A DNA stretch of 64,000 bases, taken from assembly GCA_012295275.1 (NCBI GenBank), contig CM022677.1, positions 9,099,514 to 9,163,513 of the forward strand. Reading direction: 5' to 3'. Below are positions 13,069 to 60,947 of this stretch, one piece after another (the first letter of the stretch is position 1; each line of letters begins with the position of its first letter). The translations under genes were made by a program, and so were the position numbers. The stretch is from Chrysomallon squamiferum (Eukaryota; Mollusca; Gastropoda; Neomphalida; Peltospiridae). Under the pieces are notes generated by a model. The model searched no databases, was not told the origin of the DNA, and saw only the letters and a list, made by a program, of their open reading frames with translations.

Positions 13069-13976
13069 AAATATATATAAAAAGAAAATTGGACTGGAAT
13101 TATTACAAAATGCTTTCATCTTCATCTTTCAAAAACATGTAAACAAAATCAAATTAAAATCATTTTATCAACAAAAATGTTGATATAACCAAACAACTTT
13201 CCATGAAAAATCAACCATGCATGTCATGAACACAATATATAATTTATTAAATTTGTAATCTTACTGTTTAACTCTTTCTCAGTCATGTTATGAGACATTT
13301 ATTTTGCAATGAATGTTTTTTTTCTGCTGCTAGAGCAAACTAAACTAATTCTATGATTTACTGTAAAAATCAATCAACATTTCCTTCATTTTCCAAATAC
13401 TTAAAATAAAAATTACAATATTTAAACTAATGTTTCTTTATCACCACACTGGTCCCAAATACCCAGTTGTTTTTTAAAATAAGATAATTACAAAATAAAC
13501 AATTTTAAAAAATGTTTCTAATAATTCCTTGTTTTTTAAATTAATAATTAGGCTATTTTTCAAACATTTAATATCCTATTCTTAAATTATTTTTGTTCCA
13601 GTTTTAAAAAATATCACCACTGATACAGAAAAAAAAAAAAACGAATAAAATAAAATAAAATAAAACAAACTGTTTTGTCAAAATCAGACAGGTTATGGTT
13701 GAAAACTGGATAATAATTTTTTCTTTTTCTAGCAGCAGAATGACAAATTATTGCAAAATATTTCCTAAAATCTCACGACTGACCTAAACTTGGCAAGATT
13801 ACTTTAACTAAATAAGGCACAATTTTGAAAACAATAAAACAAAATGTGTGACTTAAAAAAAAAGAATAAAATAAAATAAAAAAATCTGAGATTAAATTAA
13901 TCATTAACATAATAGGTATTTTTAAAATTACCCATTTTATAATCTTCATCATTATTATATTTATTATCATTGTTAA

Positions 13977-14013
<37 letters not shown>

Positions 14014-14161
14014 GTTATTATTATTATTTTTTGAATTACAGCAAAATTGTTGTTTTTGTGATCAAAAGACTACAATGGAAGGGAGATAATTCAAATATTT
14101 GTTGCACCTGTTAATGAAATGGTTATTGCCATAAAACATATAAGACTGAATCTCCTTAACT

Positions 14162-14192
<31 letters not shown>

Positions 14193-16483
14193 TTTTTGTT
14201 GTTGTTACCATAGATGTTTTTTATCTGGACCATTTGTATAATTTAGATAAATAATTATTTAGAAATTTGCAAATAGATTTTGGACAGAAAAAAGACAGTA
14301 ATATCACATTATAATTAACCAATACCCATCATTAATAATAATTATTATTACTGTAATATTATTATTAGCAGTAATAATATTCCAGATGCATATTTAAAAT
14401 AATAAAAATAAAAATTAGAATAAGAATATAGTAGTAGTAATAATAATAATAATAATAATAATAATCATGATAATTTTGCATTACAGCCTTTTGATTATGT
14501 ATCAAATGCCCCAAACAAAAATATATAAAAAGAAAACAAAAGAATTAAATTTCTTATCCTATCTAACTAAAATCTACAGTTATCATAATATACAAACATA
14601 AATAACAAATGTCATACAGATTAACACAATAATTTTGCATGAAGTGTGATTTAATTTTCACTACATCAGTAATAACTTTATGTGTAAAAATGGCTTCAGA
14701 TCCCACACATGTGCATCAGTGTCACAAATTACCAAATTCAGTTCACTAGAAACAAGTAATTTTTAAATTGAGAACAGTAATGAAGGTATTTACATAACAG
14801 CCTTTTTCAAAAATTCACAATAACATTGTCACGAACAGAAAATGATTTACTGAAAGGTAACCTTCTGTTAATATCATTTATTTTAATATTTCAAGTGTTC
14901 AGGGTAACATTGTCATGAACAGAAAATTATTTACTGAAAGGTAATCTCCTCTAAATTATTTTATAAATATTTGGAAGTACTGTAACAATGAAACTGAAAG
15001 AAGGAAAAAAAGATTTTAGTTTTTTTTGTTATTTAAATAATCACTCTCATTGTCACTGGCCCAGGATGAGTATAAAAAGTTCACATGTTAATTTTCATTA
15101 CATAAACACCAGAATAAAACAACAGAAACCTGCTACCATTTTACTTTACATATAAATATCTGTATTTGTTCTTTATGAATTGTGCACTGTCAGTATTTAT
15201 GAAACTATTTGACAATACCAGCTTTCTGGCTGATAAAATGATACTAACAGATAATAATTTGACATCTTTAACAAACAATATCAAGATCTAAAAACAACAC
15301 TAATACATTGCCAGGATCTGAAGACAATTTTAGTACAATGCTAGAATCTGAAAACAACATCAGTGCAATGCCAGGATCTTATAACAAAAATGTTGTGTTC
15401 AAACCACATTCTACAAACACAGTATCAGGATCTGATAGTTCACTAAGGAGCTAGGAACAATATTTAACATTAATTAGGATACTGTCAGAATGTTATAAGG
15501 ATATCATCAGCTCTAATAACAGTATCAGGATCCAGGCACTAGGATCTGGAACTCTCAATACAGGGTTTAATAAAAATAATTCTTCTGATCCAAACAAATA
15601 TAAGGATCCAAACAAGAACAGACAGAATCAGGATATCAGAGTCATAATATAAAACAAGTTTGAATCACAATTCTGGTCTGACAATATCAGGATATTGAAT
15701 AAATGACAATGTAGGATCTTTAGATATCAAACTGTAGTAAATCACAATTCTATCCTGACAATATGAGGATCTTGAATCAGTAATAATGTAGACAGATGGA
15801 GGAATTAAAAACCATAATAATTTAATAATAATTCACCTCTGACAGTATCAGGATCTCAAAGCAAAACAGACAGATTCAGACTTTAATAGTTGTAATTCAA
15901 AAACTGACACAAGGATCAAAAACAAGAACAGACAGAACAAGGACAAAAACAAGAACAGACAGAACAAGGACAAAAACAAGACCTAATAATACTTCTGCTC
16001 TGACAGTCTCAGGATCCAGAAACTGGAATTGTTAACTAACAACTTCAAAATCCTGTAACAATTAAGACCATACACATCCTGGGTTCCTGAAATATTTTGT
16101 TTGCCCGTATCGAAACAAGTCTCATAATTTAACAATTTCAATATCTTATGATAATTACACATTAATATGTTTTATTTTTTTCTAATAAGGAACATTTTTT
16201 TCCTAATATAACTATTTTTGTTTTGATTTTGATTATCAGATTTAAGATTTATATATTCTTAAGAACTTCCTAATTTCTGTATTATAATGAAGAGCATAAA
16301 ACCTTGACAGCACAGTTTTGAGGTTTTAGTAGTAAATTATTTTATACACTTATTCCCGCAAAGTATTATAAATCCTAATTTGACTTTAAAAAATGTTGAT
16401 AGAATGTTTTATTTCAAGTATGTTAATAACAGAAATAATGAACTACAGAATATTTCTTCTTTAAACATCAGTCTTAAAAAACA
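10591..16483. other. Gene-free region downstream of ATOSA, rich in simple repeats
   Basis: Holds (AAAT)n near 11103-11150, (AAT)n at 11455-11531, (ATT)n at 11742-11788, (CT)n at 12335-12413, a GTGT-(TA)n-CACA palindrome near 12671-12712, poly-A at 13036-13067, (ATT)n at 13975-14025, (TTTA)n at 14161-14195 and (AAT)n at 14435-14464. A short repeat around GAAGATGGGTGACACC lies at 11862-11935. An imperfect duplication around TAACATTGTCACGAACAGAA lies at 14820-14945. No coding exon was found. Confidence 0.65.
15230..16060. repeat. Degenerate interspersed tandem repeat with AGGATCT core
   Basis: Variants of CCAGGATCTGAAAACAACA recur irregularly across 15230-16060. Inside it a cleaner 29-bp unit, AGGACAAAAACAAGAACAGA plus CAGAACA, is present about three times at 15905-15985. 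Confidence 0.65.
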
Positions 16484-16549
16484 AAATAATAAAATGAAGA
16501 AAAACAATGATATATATATATATCATTGTTTTTCTTCATTTTATTATTT
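16484..16549. repeat. Perfect 66-bp palindrome
   Basis: Bases 16484-16516 are the exact reverse complement of 16517-16549, checked pair by pair, with no spacer. The centre is a TATA run and the arms include GAAGAAAAACAATGATATAT. Each strand carries AATAAA (16488-16493 on plus; 16540-16545 read on minus). It starts about 225 bases past the ATOSA stop codon, so the minus-strand hexamer could be that gene's polyadenylation signal. Confidence 0.93.
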
Positions 16550-16774
16550 GTATATCTTCTTTTTTCTTTTTTTAACACAGAATTTAAATAACATAAAGAA
16601 AACAAATCTTTTTTACCTTTTTCACATCTTCACACATTCTCTCACCACAATAAATCTTGAAAACAGAAACAAACAAGAAAAATCCTACAAACGTCTGAAC
16701 AAATGCAAGCTCTGCCGAGATACACATCTAGTCCAACTACTGCTACAATAAATAAATCCTAGGTGATCTGGTTG

Positions 16775-42799
<26,025 letters not shown>

Positions 42800-42973
42800 A
42801 CTGGACGGATTATCCTTGAATACTGCCAGTCATGAAGAAAAAGAAATATATTTCACATCTTGTCATTCCGGTTGAATATATTGGTCTGTACGAGACGGTA
42901 TGCAAGTCAAAGTGGCGAATACAACCTCCTGTCATCCAGACTCTCGTTTCTGAATAATATTGTTCCCATCCGG

Positions 42974-42983
42974 GTCACGTGAC
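42974..42983. promoter_or_regulatory. GTCACGTGAC palindrome (CLEAR/USF-type E-box)
   Basis: A full 10-bp GTCACGTGAC lies about 175 bases upstream of the ATOSA start codon, a usual promoter distance. In vertebrates this extended E-box is bound by USF and MITF/TFEB proteins. Binding here is inference. Confidence 0.45.
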
Positions 42984-43144
42984 TTCACGGGACACCTCTC
43001 AATTTGCAATATTTACCTGATTTTATGTAATTACTGCTATGGAAACCTGATGCTAAATGTTTTACATGAATCTGTGAAATTAACTGTAAATAACATTAGC
43101 AAAAGTTTCATATTTATTCTATTTTTATCGCAACCACCTAGTTA

Positions 43145-43191
43145 TGACCTATGACACGACCTCTTTTGACCTGATTCCGACACAGTGACCT
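43145..43191 (-). promoter_or_regulatory. Cluster of nuclear-receptor half-sites
   Basis: TGACCT occurs at 43145-43150, 43167-43172 and 43186-43191, with CGACCT at 43157-43162. On the minus strand these are AGGTCA half-sites, and the first met reads TAAGGTCA, an extended half-site of ERR/SF-1 type. It is about 350 bases upstream of the ATOSA start. Confidence 0.4.
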
Positions 43192-43480
43192 TATAAAACT
43201 TCAGAATTCTGCAGGGATTTATTTTTTTAGACTTTCTGGTTTTATTAATTTTTGTTACCATTTTCATTTAATTTATATTAAACAGTTACCATAACCGGTA
43301 TTGAAGAATAAAAAAATTATTACTAATCTGACGTTTATTTAGCCTAGTTAGGGTAAACATCATATCGAATTATCGGCATCATTTTTCATTGATGATTTAC
43401 AATGCAAGGGACATAACTCAAAATAACAACTAAATTACTATTATCATTAATTTAATTATTTTTTGTTGCTGTTGTTGTTG

Positions 43481-43520
<40 letters not shown>

Positions 43521-43628
43521 AACGATAGACATATTAATTTATATATGAAAAAAGAAATCATTTTTTAAAATTATTTGATTTATATTTTATTTTTGTTTAT
43601 GTAGATTTGGTTTGAATGAGGAATTTTT

Positions 43629-43631
<3 letters not shown>

Positions 43632-43697
<66 letters not shown>

Positions 43698-43906
43698 GTT
43701 ACCTTAGGAATTTATTCTTTCTAACCGCACAAATGTCTATTAATATAAACTTTATATTACTAATTTCTTTTGTTTTAAAAATAAAAAGAAATCGTAATTA
43801 AAGCTTAGATTACGATTAGTCACGGTCGTGAATCAGTTAAGTTTATTGAATTGTTAAATGTATCCATGTTCTGACATGCTGTTGTGCAAATAAAGTTAAT
43901 CAGTGT

Positions 43907-43984
<78 letters not shown>
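43632..43984. repeat. Inverted pair of (CT)n and (GA)n microsatellites
   Basis: A (CT) run of about 30 units (43632-43692) and a (GA) run of about 38 units (43909-43984) are complementary and only about 216 bases apart. Confidence 0.9.
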
Positions 43985-43989
<5 letters not shown>

Positions 43990-44423
43990 CTTATCTATTT
44001 CAGGTGTCGAGGTTAATGCGTTTAAATAAAAACCGTCACACTGAATGTTTTCGTGCGCTTACCATCTTCCTAAATCCATTCATGTAAAATAAACCAGATA
44101 ACAGATGGTTGTTTGTGAACATTATAAAATATTCATTGCCATAAGCAAAGTTCCGTGTTGTAGTTTGCTAAAAGAAAAATAAGCATTTAACTACACATGT
44201 TACATGGTATTAACAATTGGTTTACGTACCGGTAACCGTTATTAAAATGCGAATTCGGACACACAGATTTTCATTTTAGGCCGAACGCTAAGCGTCATCT
44301 ACAATTGTACAATATTGTACAATAAATTTAACCACGAACGGAAGATTAAAGAAAAATAAGAAAACAAAATAAAATTTAAAATAAAGAGGACCTTTTCGAA
44401 GGGATTCACGTTATCGACCAAAT

Positions 44424-45395
44424 ATGACTTCGGAAAACGAATTAAACAACGTGACTTCAGCAGACGACAATACAATATTTGGAAAAATCTTACGCAAAGA
44501 AATTCCCACGAAATTTATTTTCGAAGATGATTTGGTATGTATGAGTTATTTAGTGTTTCTCCTTCTTCTTCTTACTATTTCTTTTACTGTTATTATTATT
44601 ATTAGTAGTAGTAATAGTAGTAGCAGTAGTATTGTTGTTGTTATAGTAGTAGTAGTAACTGCAGTATACTGCACTAATAATAGAAGTGGTAGTAGTAGTA
44701 TACGAAATATTGGTATTATTTTTGTTATTGTGATAATACTGAAGTACTACTTGCAGCAACAACAATGACAGTGATAGCAATATTAAGAGTAATACGTGCA
44801 AATTTATTTGTACAACAGCAGAGACGTTGTAATAGTAATTACAGTAATAACAGAAGTATTAGAGGTAACTGTTGTAGTTATAGTAATAGTAATAGTAGTA
44901 AAGTTGTAATATTATTTATAGCAGAGTAGTAAAAGTAGTAGTAGTGATAATAATAGTAGTAGTAGGAGGAGAAGGTAATATATTTTTTATTATTATTATT
45001 TTTGTTTAATGTTGTTTTGTTTTTTTCAGGTTGTCGCTTTCAACGATATTGAACCGTTAGCACCGACTCATGTTATCATTGTTCCAAAAAAGTCGATCAA
45101 ATGTTTAGCTGAAGCAGACGACAGGGACGAAAATGTATGTAACAAAAATTTTAATATCTCTCTCTCTCTCACACGCACAAACACACACAATGTTTTTATT
45201 TATAAATCATCATTATTTTACAATTTTCAGATTCTTGGTCGCATGCTGCTGGTTGCTAAGAAAATGGCAGCAGTGTGCGAGATTTCTGAAAGTTACCGCG
45301 TGATTTTAAATGATGGACCAAATGGCGGACCGTCAATTCCTCATCTTCACATGCATTTAATGGGAGGAAGAAAAATGGATTGGCCACCTGGATAA
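44424..45395 (+). CDS. HINT1: HINT1 copy A, histidine triad nucleotide-binding protein, three exons
   Basis: Exons 44424-44534, 45030-45134 and 45231-45395 (37, 35 and 54 codons plus stop) give 126 residues, the usual HINT1 length. HINT1 hydrolyses purine nucleoside phosphoramidates and acts as a homodimer. Residues align with human numbering: Asp43, His51, Asn99, Ser107, His110, His112, His114 and Trp123. The triad reads PHLHMHLMGG and the end WPPG is kept. Unlike copy B it has Pro106 and Pro109 where HINT1 usually has Gln and Tyr beside the catalytic triad. The start is fixed by [15 protein letters not shown] at the normal distance. AATAAA lies at 45469-45474, 74 bases past the stop. Intron 1 is rich in TAG trinucleotides. 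Confidence 0.95.
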
Positions 45396-45405
45396 TTTTT
45401 TTTAT

Positions 45406-45436
<31 letters not shown>

Positions 45437-46629
45437 TACATTTCATTCAGTGGCTGATGATTTGATTTAATAAAGAATTTAATTGATTTTCTGTGTTATT
45501 GTTATTGTTATTTATTCATTTATTTATTTATTTTGTTTAATGACTTCCGATGACTACTGAAGATAATTAATTATAATTTATATTCTACATCATTTTTCTA
45601 TGCAGACTGCAAATTCTTCTGTAATAATGCTTGATTATTAAACCATTATTTTTTTCAATACGTTAGAACGTGGCGCATTGTAAGTATTTTACTAAAGTAA
45701 AAAAAATTCCATTTAGCAAAAATAACAAAGATACATGTTGCTGTGTAATTAATTTAAAAACCAAAAAAGTGGATTTTGGTTTTTTAGTTCTACTTTTCAC
45801 TTTTTAATTATTTTTTTTCAAATTTTCTTATTTTTTTTTTTTAAATTAATAAATAAATTAACTGATTAGAAGTAACTGCATTGGCAAAATATTTAATTAT
45901 ATGATAAATAAATAAATGTATCAGCTTAACTCTAAATTTCAGTTTTTAAACTCTAATAATCGTAGCTAATGTTGTTTTTGTTGTTGTTTTTTAAAATGGA
46001 TGTTTCTTGCTGGCTGCATTTGACAGAAATTTATTTAATAAAATAATATATAAATATCAATGATCTACTCTAGTATTAAATATAATTAAATAATCACTAG
46101 TTAAAAGATTTGAGGGAATACCTTAAACAAAATTAATAATAATAATCATAAAAATATGTTTAACGAATAACTGATTATGGGCAAGTACAATACGAACAAT
46201 ACACTCAGTAAAATAATTATTTTGAACAACTGGTTGTTAAATGGAGTAAGTACAAAGACCTACAAATGATGTTATAGCCATAGATGTTGTGATTAAATAA
46301 TTGAAATATACATATTTTGTTTTACGTTTTAAGTCTCTTTTTTAGATTATTAGTTACGGTAATTACTACACCAATACATTATTTCACTTATCATTTATAC
46401 CTTTATTTGTCTTTGTATGTATGTATGAATGATGAAGAAAAGACAAATTAATTAGTTTCAATATATGAAAAAATTGATTTGAGGCTCAGGCTGAAGAAAA
46501 ATCAATGATTTATTTTAAGAAATTGTTACTGAACGCAAACGAGGTATCTTATTTTTAGCTGGTGGCTGCACTAAATGGAGGTGCTCAGGTTTATGTAAGA
46601 ATTAACAGCATATTCAAAGACACACAAAC
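45396..46629. other. Spacer between the two HINT1 genes
   Basis: An (AT)n run at about 45413-45436, the copy A polyadenylation signal, then AT-rich sequence. It must contain the promoter of copy B if that is transcribed on its own. No exon was seen. Confidence 0.6.
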
Positions 46630-49453
<2,824 letters not shown>

Positions 49454-50896
49454 GAATTAAAATTATATAAATTATTATTACTGGTGTTAAAGACTGTTAG
49501 TTGTTAAGATCCATCTCTCTGTCGAACCCCTTTTTGTGTTCCTAGCTTGTCAAATGAATCTTTTGAAGCTGCCGCTTAATAGATTAATTTCAGTGCTTTA
49601 TTATTTTCTTTTTAATTAAAAAAGAGTAATTAAAAAAAAAAGAATTTTTTGAATGTTTGTAAACTTTAATAATTATTTTATTTTGTTCAGTACTAGATTT
49701 ATGTAAAAAGAATACAAAATTCACACACACACACACACACACACAAGCAAGCACACAGTATAATTTTATGTGAAACGATGAACTGATAATAAAAACAGTA
49801 ATCTGAATAAAAGGGACATTTTGAGACTATTGTTTAGTATATATGAATCACTGAAAAGAAAATTAAATTGTTACTTTTTGACAACAGTTACTGCCACTAC
49901 AGTATTATTGTAATACATATATAAATATTATTAAATATAATTACTTAAATTATTTATTTTGATACTTCAGCTTGTCCATATCTTAATATTAAACTGATGT
50001 TGATGAATTTCAACAAGCTTTGTAAACTTCATTTAATAAAATTATTGTTTTTCTAATCTTTTAGTTATTGTTAATCATAGAAATAACCCACAAATCAGGA
50101 CATACTGTTGCTTTTAGTAAATGCTTCATCAGATATTTTGTGAACTGTTAAACCTTTCAGATTACATTTTTGGGATAAAACCAATGCTTGTAATGAACTT
50201 ACGTCTGTTAATAATTTAATGTGTTGAACTATGGGATGGCTAACAGTGTCATGCAACAGCTGATTGGTTGATATTTTTATGCAGGAATCCAAAGTAGGGA
50301 ATATCCTGTACTGAAGTCATGATGACGTGATTATTGAAGTTAAAGGTTTTTATTTAGATTTTATTCAAATGACAACATTTTGATGATGTAAGGATTTTTA
50401 TACATTTCAACAAATTAAAGATTTTTACTTCAGAAAAGTTACTACAGTGTTCTGTTGGATGTGGCTTTAATTTTGTTCAATATTTTTTATTCCAGCAGTT
50501 TCATTTTAGAAATATAATTACAAAGAGTGACCCTTTAACAAAATTATATAAAATAATGAGTCTTAACATGATATTTAAAATGAAGTTATATTAAAATTTG
50601 GTTTTAACATAAGATATTATGGAAGTGTTTACCAAACTTTTGCAAAACATTTTTCATAATTTATTTTTAAATAAATTGAAATATTATTTTGGATGTTAGA
50701 ATTCACATATCAAAAAACGAAAACCATTTCAAAGAATTTAAAGAGTAATAAGCTGTGAATGAATTTTATTGCCAGGATAAAATGAAAATGTAACATTTAG
50801 AAATTGTAATTTTTATATAAAAAGTATAAAATGCAGGTTTTATATATTTTTTTTAATTAAATAACTTCACAAAGTGGATTGTTTTAAACTACTGCA
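49454..50896. other. Convergent spacer between HINT1 copy B and TEX9
   Basis: About 1.4 kb between the two stop codons, holding both 3' ends. A (CA)n run lies near 49723-49744. A minus-strand AATAAA (TTTATT on plus, 50765-50770), 127 bases past the TEX9 stop, is a good TEX9 polyadenylation candidate. A plus-strand AATAAA near 49803 could serve HINT1. No other exon was seen. Confidence 0.6.
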
Positions 50897-57221
<6,325 letters not shown>

Positions 57222-57369
57222 GGTTGCGAATGTAAATATAATTGTCGTAAAATATTACTTTATTGTCATCTAAATGGAAATTATCTGGAGTAAAGTATTA
57301 GCAACTTACATTTAATAAAATAAAATAAATAGTAATGTAATAAAATATATTTGTGGTGTAACGACAACC

Positions 57370-57455
57370 GCAAATTGTAACGTTCGTAACTGTTCGTAAC
57401 TGTTCGGGACAATTCGTAACACTCGGAATGGCTCGCAACGTTTCGTTGTAATGCG
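57370..57455. repeat. CpG-bearing short repeat upstream of TEX9
   Basis: Variants of CGTTCGTAACTGTTCGTAAC recur in about eight short units, 150-230 bases upstream of the TEX9 start codon. This is one of the few CpG-dense spots of the window, which fits a promoter position. Confidence 0.6.
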
Positions 57456-58319
57456 ACATAGCTATGTAGAATAATAATAATAATAATAATAATGAAAAAT
57501 AAATAAATAAATAAATAAATATAAAACGATAAATAGTAGAGCGTTGTCATTCATTGACAGAAGCCGTTAATTTGAATATTTGAATACCACCGAAAAGACT
57601 AAATTCAGTTTAGTACATTCAAATATTAATTAAACCGAATTATACTTAAAGTAATAAACAATACAAACTAACAGAGGAATATTGTTACCTGTGAATCAGT
57701 GGTAAATAACTGTATCTTAGGTAATTTTAACGAATAAAGATACGTGAGAAATAGTAATTTTGTCGAAAGTTTTATTATTACTTAATTCTTTTGAAAAACA
57801 AACGCAGAACACACAGACAAACAAAAGATAAATAAAGAAATGAAATAAATAAAATTAAAGTATATTGTTCTTTTACTTTTTCTTGGGATGGGGTAAGGAG
57901 TGAAAACATTTAAATACTTATTAATAAAAAATAATATAGATGTAAAAATATATATATATATAAAATGGAAATGAAGCCAAATGAGGTAATATTTAAAACA
58001 ATACAACAAAAGAAGTAATTAAAAAAATAATGAATAAGAAAACACAAAATATGAAATATAAATATGGAGAAACGAGAAATAAGAAATAAGGAAAATAATG
58101 AATAACAACAAAGAATAAATATATATGTAAAAAAATACATAAAGAAATAAGAAAAAGATGAAATATCAATTAAAATAAAGAAATAAAATAATAAAAAGAA
58201 ATAAAAAAAAAAAATGAAAAAAAAAAAAAAAAAAAAAAAACAAGGCAAGAGATGAGAAGAGTGAAGAATAAGAAGAAACATGAAGAAAGAAATAATATGA
58301 AATAACCTTTGAACATACA

Positions 58320-59175
58320 AATTAGATGGATATATAGATAGGTAAATGCTGAAGAGCTAGCTAGCTTGACAGATAGGCAATCTGTGATAGGTAGGGCAGA
58401 AAATGAGATATATAGATGAATAGGTAAAACGAGGGAGTCGATAGGTAATATGGATATAAAGAATGACCTGTAGATAGCTAGCAGATTTATTTACAGCTAG
58501 AGAGGTAGGGAGTTGATAGAATGACATCTATAGTTTAAGGAGGTATATGGATAGAAAGAAATCTATAGGTATGTAGATAGATGGATATACTGGTAGAAAG
58601 ATCTATAGATAAGGATTAGAGATCTACAGATAAATAGGTAGAAAGATAGGGAGTTATGGATGTTATGGATAGAAAGAATGATCTATAGCTAAGTAGGTAT
58701 CTGTACACACAGATAGAAAGATTATAGGAACTGATATAGTAGGTGGACAGTTCTATAGATGAGGTTTACTACAGTAGAAAGAGAAATCTACTGATAGATG
58801 AGAAGAAAGAGATCAGTAGACAAGCAGGTATCTATCTATACATACTGACAGGACGACAGTGAAAAGAGAGATGTGGGCAGAAAACAGGTAGAATGAATGA
58901 ATTGATGGATATTATGGGTAGAAAGAATGATCTTTAGGTTAAGTAGTTATATAGATATAAAGAGAGAGACATGGAGTTGATAGACAAGCTTAGAAAGGTA
59001 TATCGAGATAAGTAGACAGATGATGTACATTGAGAAAGATAGTAAAACGACACTGATAGAAAGATGGGAAGAAAGAGATGTAGATAAATAGGTGTGGGTA
59101 GAAAGAAATCTATGAATAAATAGGTAGAAAGAATGACCCATAGATAAGCAGGTAGATGGATGTATAGACAGAAAG
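58320..59175. repeat. Degenerate GATA-type tetranucleotide array
   Basis: About 850 bases made of variants of GATAGATAGG, GATAGAAAGA and ATCTATAGATAAG. The decay suggests an old (GATA)n or longer-unit minisatellite. Confidence 0.75.
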
Positions 59176-59502
59176 ATAGGAAGTTAACAAAAATTTGATT
59201 TAAAACCTAAATAAACAAGTCAGAAAATTTATCACATTATCATGACAGATATGTGAAACTATTGTAGAGTTACACGATACCAGGCATCATGAAAGACAAA
59301 AACCTTCCCTAGCTAGGTTAAAAATATCTATACACAAAGTTTAAGAAAGATTATTATAATCCATTTGAAACAATTGTTTTTTTTTTATCTGGGTGGGTTA
59401 AAAATTAATCCTTCAATGTTTTCTGGAGAAAATCATCAGAGATGGTAATTTAATGCAGCAAGAAAGTCTATGATTGAGATGTGGACACACACACACGCAC
59501 AG

Positions 59503-59538
<36 letters not shown>

Positions 59539-60891
59539 GAGCCCACTGTTTATAATTAGAATATTACAAAATCCTCAGAAAGATCAGTAAAAAAAAATGA
59601 ATGAAGAAAAATCCTGTAAAATAACGGACCAAATATCAATGAAAGATAATGAAAAGCAAAACATTAAATAAATATAAACAAAACTTAGTGAAAGGTGATA
59701 AAAAACAAACGCTTGTTGATTCAATTGTAAAGCTTTATTACGGAAGCTGATCCCTTATGCTTCACTAACATTGCAAAATGCGCATGACAAAATGTCCTAA
59801 AAATATAAAACTAAGTTAATATCAACAAACTGTATAGCATTTATAGTGAAAACAGATTTCATCAAATTTTTTTTTTACATAATTAGGTCCTATAAGTCAT
59901 TGTAGTTTTGTTTTGTAATAAAAAAGGCAATATAACTATGTTTTGTCTAGTCTTTCGAAGTTAAACACAAAATTACCATTGTATCACAATCGGTTTTAAG
60001 TAGACTGTAAGACATGAGGGAAAATAAGATTTAAAAAAAAAGTCTTCGAAAGACAAGACAGAAATAAATGTAGCTTGGCTACCATCAGATTAATCAGTTT
60101 AAAAAATAAAATAAAAGTATTGAAAATAAAAGAAATGTTTATATCCAAAGGTCTACTTAGACAACAAAATGGTAATTTTTTGGACATAAATTTTCCAACA
60201 TTGAAACAATAGAAAAGAAAAAATTGCAGAAACAACACTTAATTCCCAACTTATAGCAACATCTTATTCTGATGGACTGACTGGATGTGTTACACCACTG
60301 ACATTTGGAAATTACTTAAAGTAGCTAAACTGACTTACCATCTGATAATATAATTGTATTATTGTGTGTACATAATGCACCTATCACATTTAATGATAAC
60401 ATGCTGTTTGATCAGTACCAACTGCAGTTACTAACCTGTAATTGTTGTTGTTTAAATTATAGTAATTTTCAACATACATGAGGAAGATCATAAACTTAGA
60501 TTAGACCGTGAGTATAAAACATTTCTCTCATTTTGAAAACAATCTTTGGTACACCCTGATTTACAAGTGACCTTGAAAATATAAGCCACATATTACATAA
60601 ACCAGCAGCAGCAGCATAGATCAAAATAAAAAATATTTTTACATAATTATATAAAATTAAGAAAAAAATAAAATAAAATAAAGGATATAAGTAAGAAGCA
60701 TTAATAATAACAATAATAAGAAAAAAAAATGATGATAATCATAGTAACAAGAAGTAAAATAAATAAAGATAAAAAACAAAAATATATTTTTAAATTTTGT
60801 ATAAAGCTTAATAAATTCCTATGAAGGCTATCACAAGCCCACTGTTTTAAAAACAGGTTTTTAAAGTTTGCATAATACAAGTTTTACTGAT

Positions 60892-60947
<56 letters not shown>

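Larger units (their letters stand above)
42800..44423. other. Divergent spacer between ATOSA and HINT1 copy A
   Basis: About 1.6 kb separates the two opposite start codons and should hold both promoters. It contains an E-box palindrome (42974-42983), nuclear-receptor half-sites (43145-43191), (ATT)n near 43485-43518, and an inverted (CT)n/(GA)n pair (43632-43984). No clear TATA box could be assigned. Confidence 0.6.

Noticed and set aside
16380-16751. 123-residue plus-strand frame opposite the ATOSA 3' end
   Set aside because: Low-complexity Asn/Lys/Phe composition, partly made by the palindrome.
44424-44768. 114-residue frame starting with HINT1 exon 1
   Set aside because: The part after 44534 is read-through into a TAG-rich intron.
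57910-58320. 136-residue minus-strand frame rich in Phe and Ile
   Set aside because: Encoded by an A-rich low-complexity tract with no homology.
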